From assembly GCF_947500065.1 (NCBI RefSeq), contig NZ_CANMQT010000009.1, positions 1 to 64,000 of the forward strand: a stretch of DNA of 64,000 nucleotides, read 5' to 3'. The notes under the pieces were generated by a model. The model was not told the DNA's origin and ran no database searches. It saw only the letters and a list, made by a program, of their open reading frames with translations. Source of the DNA: an uncultured Aquimarina sp. (GTDB lineage: Bacteria; Bacteroidota; Bacteroidia; Flavobacteriales; Flavobacteriaceae). Positions within the stretch are counted from its first letter, which is position 1. Each line of letters begins with the position of its first letter. This document shows, one piece after another, positions 61,909 through 64,000 of the stretch. A program made the translations under genes and the position numbers.

Positions 61909-62499
61909 ATGAATAACTTAACCTCGGTTTGTGTCTTTTGCGGAAGCAGTGAAGGAAATGATATTAAAGTAATAGATGAAGCGCTGCTTTTAGGAAAAAA
62001 AATGGCTCAACAAGATATTACTTTAGTGTATGGAGCCGCAAAAATTGGTGTTATGGGTAAAGTGGCAGAAGGAGCGCTTACTCATAAAGGAAAAGTAATA
62101 GGAGTGATCCCTGAATTTCTTAAGCTAAAAGAAGTAGTTCATTTGGGATTAACGGAATTAGTGACTACGGATAATATGCATCAACGTAAAATGAAAATGC
62201 ATGAACTCAGTGATGGATTTATTACATTGCCTGGAGGTTTTGGGACTTTAGAGGAGTTGTTTGAGATTATTACATGGTCACAATTAGGATTGCACCAAAA
62301 GCCAATAGGTTTATTAAATATTAATGGATTCTATGATGATTTATTGAAGCTGTTGGAGAATATGGTACGTAATGGTTTTCTGAAAACGGATAACTATGAG
62401 TTACTGTTGGTAGATGATAATATAGATCGCTTACTGCAGAAAATGATAGCGTTTAAACCAGCTCAAGTACCAAAATGGTTAAAATCTGATAGAACGTAA
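61909..62499 (+). CDS. LOG-family protein (cytokinin riboside 5'-monophosphate phosphoribohydrolase type)
   Basis: 196 residues. The signature PGGFGTLEELFEIITWSQLGLHQKP and the N-terminal VCVFCGSSEGNDIKVIDEA with VYGAAKIGVMGKVAEGAL identify the TIGR00730 family. Members hydrolyse nucleoside 5'-monophosphates, releasing a base and ribose 5-phosphate. It lies 14 bases after prmC. Confidence 0.92.
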   Translation: MNNLTSVCVFCGSSEGNDIKVIDEALLLGKKMAQQDITLVYGAAKIGVMGKVAEGALTHKGKVIGVIPEFLKLKEVVHLGLTELVTTDNMHQRKMKMHELSDGFITLPGGFGTLEELFEIITWSQLGLHQKPIGLLNINGFYDDLLKLLENMVRNGFLKTDNYELLLVDDNIDRLLQKMIAFKPAQVPKWLKSDRT

Positions 62500-62549
62500 A
62501 TATAGAATTTAAGAATAAGACTGATACCAGAAAAACGGATACCAGAACT

Positions 62550-64000
62550 ATGAATATAGAAGAACAAATCAATCAATTAAGACAAGAATTAAGACAGCAT
62601 AACCATAATTATTATGTACTAGATGCTGCCACAATAAGTGATTATGAGTTTGATATGAAACTCAAAGAACTTCAGGTGTTAGAAGAAAAGCATCCTGAAT
62701 TCCATGATCCCAATTCACCTACTTTAAGAGTTGGTGGAGAGGTTACTAAGAATTTTGATACTGTGGTGCATGAGCAACGTATGTATTCATTGGATAACTC
62801 ATATTCTAAAGAAGATTTATTGGATTGGGAAACTAGAATAAAAAAACTAGTTGATGGTGATGTAACTTATACCTGCGAGCTTAAGTATGATGGAGCTTCG
62901 ATAAGTCTTACTTATGAAAATGGAGAATTACTTCGAGCTGTCACGAGAGGAGACGGAATTCAAGGGGATAATGTAACTACGAATGTAAAAACTATTAACT
63001 CTGTACCTCTTAAGTTAAAAGGAGATTACCCTCCAAAATTTGATATCCGTGGTGAAATAGTCTTACCGTATGAAGGTTTTGCAAAAATGAACCAACAAAG
63101 GATTGCTGCTGGAGAAGAACCATACGCAAACCCTAGAAATACAGCTTCTGGAAGTTTGAAACTTCAGGATAGCAGTGAGACAGCAAAGCGTCCTTTAGAT
63201 TGTTTGTTGTATAATCTTGCGGGAGATCGATTAGGAATTTCTTCTCAATATGAAAGCTTGGAAAAAGCAAGACAATGGGGCTTTAAAGTTCCTAGAGAAT
63301 CTCGTTTAGCTAATTCTATAGAGGAAGTTTTGGAATTTGTTAATTTTTGGGATGAAAAAAGAAGAGAACTCCCTTATGAAACAGATGGAGTAGTAATCAA
63401 GGTTAATGATATACAGCAACAAGAAGAACTTGGCTTTACGGCTAAAGCGCCAAGATGGGCAATGGCTTATAAATTTAAAGCAGAACAAGTAACAACTCAG
63501 CTTAATGAAATTACGTATCAAGTTGGTAGAACTGGTGCTATTACACCTGTTGCAAATCTAAAACCTGTACAATTAGCAGGAACAACAGTAAAAAGAGCTT
63601 CTTTACATAATGCGGATCAGATTGAGAAACTTGATATTAGGATAGAGGATACCGTTTTTGTGGAAAAAGGAGGCGAAATTATCCCAAAGATTATAGGTGT
63701 AGACTTTACTAAAAGAGATAAAAGTTCTATTCCTACAGAATATATATCGTCTTGCCCAGAATGTGAAACAGAGTTAATTAGAAAAGAAGGTGAAGCACAG
63801 CATTATTGCCCTAATGTTTATGGCTGTCCTCCTCAGATTATTGGTAGAATACAACATTATATTTCGCGTAAAGCTTTAGATATAGAAGGCTTAGGAGGAG
63901 AGACGGTTGCGCTGTTAGTAAAGGAAAATTTGATTACCAACTATGCTGATTTATATGACTTGAAAAAAGAACAAGTTATTCCATTAGAGAGGATGGCTGA
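62550..64000 (+). CDS. ligA: NAD-dependent DNA ligase, 5' part (runs off the window)
   Basis: 483 codons are seen from ATG 62550 and the frame is open to the window end. Residues 1-70 form the NAD-binding Ia domain (HNHNYYVLDAATISDYEFD). The adenylation site is Lys112 in CELKYDGAS, with VTRGDGIQGDNVTTNVKTI. An OB-fold follows with VGRTGAITPVANLKPVQL. The four-cysteine zinc finger (CPECETELIRK...HYCPNVYGCPPQI) lies around 405-435 and the HhH region begins. The BRCT end is outside. Two direct copies of GATACCAGA (62523 and 62538) precede the start. Confidence 0.95.
   Translation, partial: MNIEEQINQLRQELRQHNHNYYVLDAATISDYEFDMKLKELQVLEEKHPEFHDPNSPTLRVGGEVTKNFDTVVHEQRMYSLDNSYSKEDLLDWETRIKKLVDGDVTYTCELKYDGASISLTYENGELLRAVTRGDGIQGDNVTTNVKTINSVPLKLKGDYPPKFDIRGEIVLPYEGFAKMNQQRIAAGEEPYANPRNTASGSLKLQDSSETAKRPLDCLLYNLAGDRLGISSQYESLEKARQWGFKVPRESRLANSIEEVLEFVNFWDEKRRELPYETDGVVIKVNDIQQQEELGFTAKAPRWAMAYKFKAEQVTTQLNEITYQVGRTGAITPVANLKPVQLAGTTVKRASLHNADQIEKLDIRIEDTVFVEKGGEIIPKIIGVDFTKRDKSSIPTEYISSCPECETELIRKEGEAQHYCPNVYGCPPQIIGRIQHYISRKALDIEGLGGETVALLVKENLITNYADLYDLKKEQVIPLERMA

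Noticed and set aside
62523..62547. Direct repeat GATACCAGA before ligA
   Set aside because: Only nine bases and two copies; likely a small slippage duplication.

Overview
The window looks like a chromosome segment of a marine-type member of the Flavobacteriaceae (Bacteroidota). The signs are low GC, promoters of the TAnnTTTG (-7) type, almost no Shine-Dalgarno sequences, a type IX secretion sorting tail, a TonB receptor with a carboxypeptidase-like N-terminal domain, DUF4249 and DUF4097 proteins, monomeric isocitrate dehydrogenase and a long-form GAPDH. An Aquimarina-like genus is a guess from general resemblance only. The genus cannot be fixed without a search.

Layout. 1-280: spacer, 5S rRNA and terminator, the tail of an rRNA operon. 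355-4526: an error-prone polymerase pair (Y-family polymerase then DnaE-like alpha subunit) behind a promoter carrying two copies of a palindrome. 4690-6907: a periplasmic coiled-coil protein, a DinB-fold protein and an Rrf2 regulator. 6998-14402: three tandem paralogous TPR histidine kinases followed by one LytTR response regulator. 14579-15918: a TraO-like protein, a small coding remnant, and two short double-glycine leader peptides, one of them only 47 residues. 16149-27010: an eight-gene minus-strand operon built on VgrG. It holds two parallel blocks, each made of a DUF4280 PAAR-like protein, a large protein, and a small paralogous protein. In one block the large protein is a DUF2235 (Tle1-like) lipase. 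In the other it is an unrecognised 445-residue protein. This operon is the strongest candidate for something new.

27373-30148: two lipoproteins and a T9SS cargo protein. 30151-34431: a TonB receptor, DUF4249, MurQ and DUF6095 operon. 34529-37759: an ECF sigma, anti-sigma, DUF4097 and beta-barrel operon whose last gene appears frameshifted at a TTT-TAA site. 37940-43748: a giant FG-GAP/ASPIC lipoprotein and monomeric isocitrate dehydrogenase. 43749-44713: a gene-free gap with an orphan hairpin.

44714-64000 is mostly core genome: rplS, trmD, gap, an HtrA protease, dapF, mltG and a lysozyme-like protein, a tetrapyrrole-methylase-family methyltransferase, a low molecular weight phosphatase, dnaA, a thioesterase, a YigZ protein, a DMT transporter, a HAD hydrolase, ribD, GNAT enzymes, prmC, a LOG-family protein and the first 483 codons of ligA, which runs off the window. 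No tRNA, CRISPR array, insertion sequence or integrase was seen.
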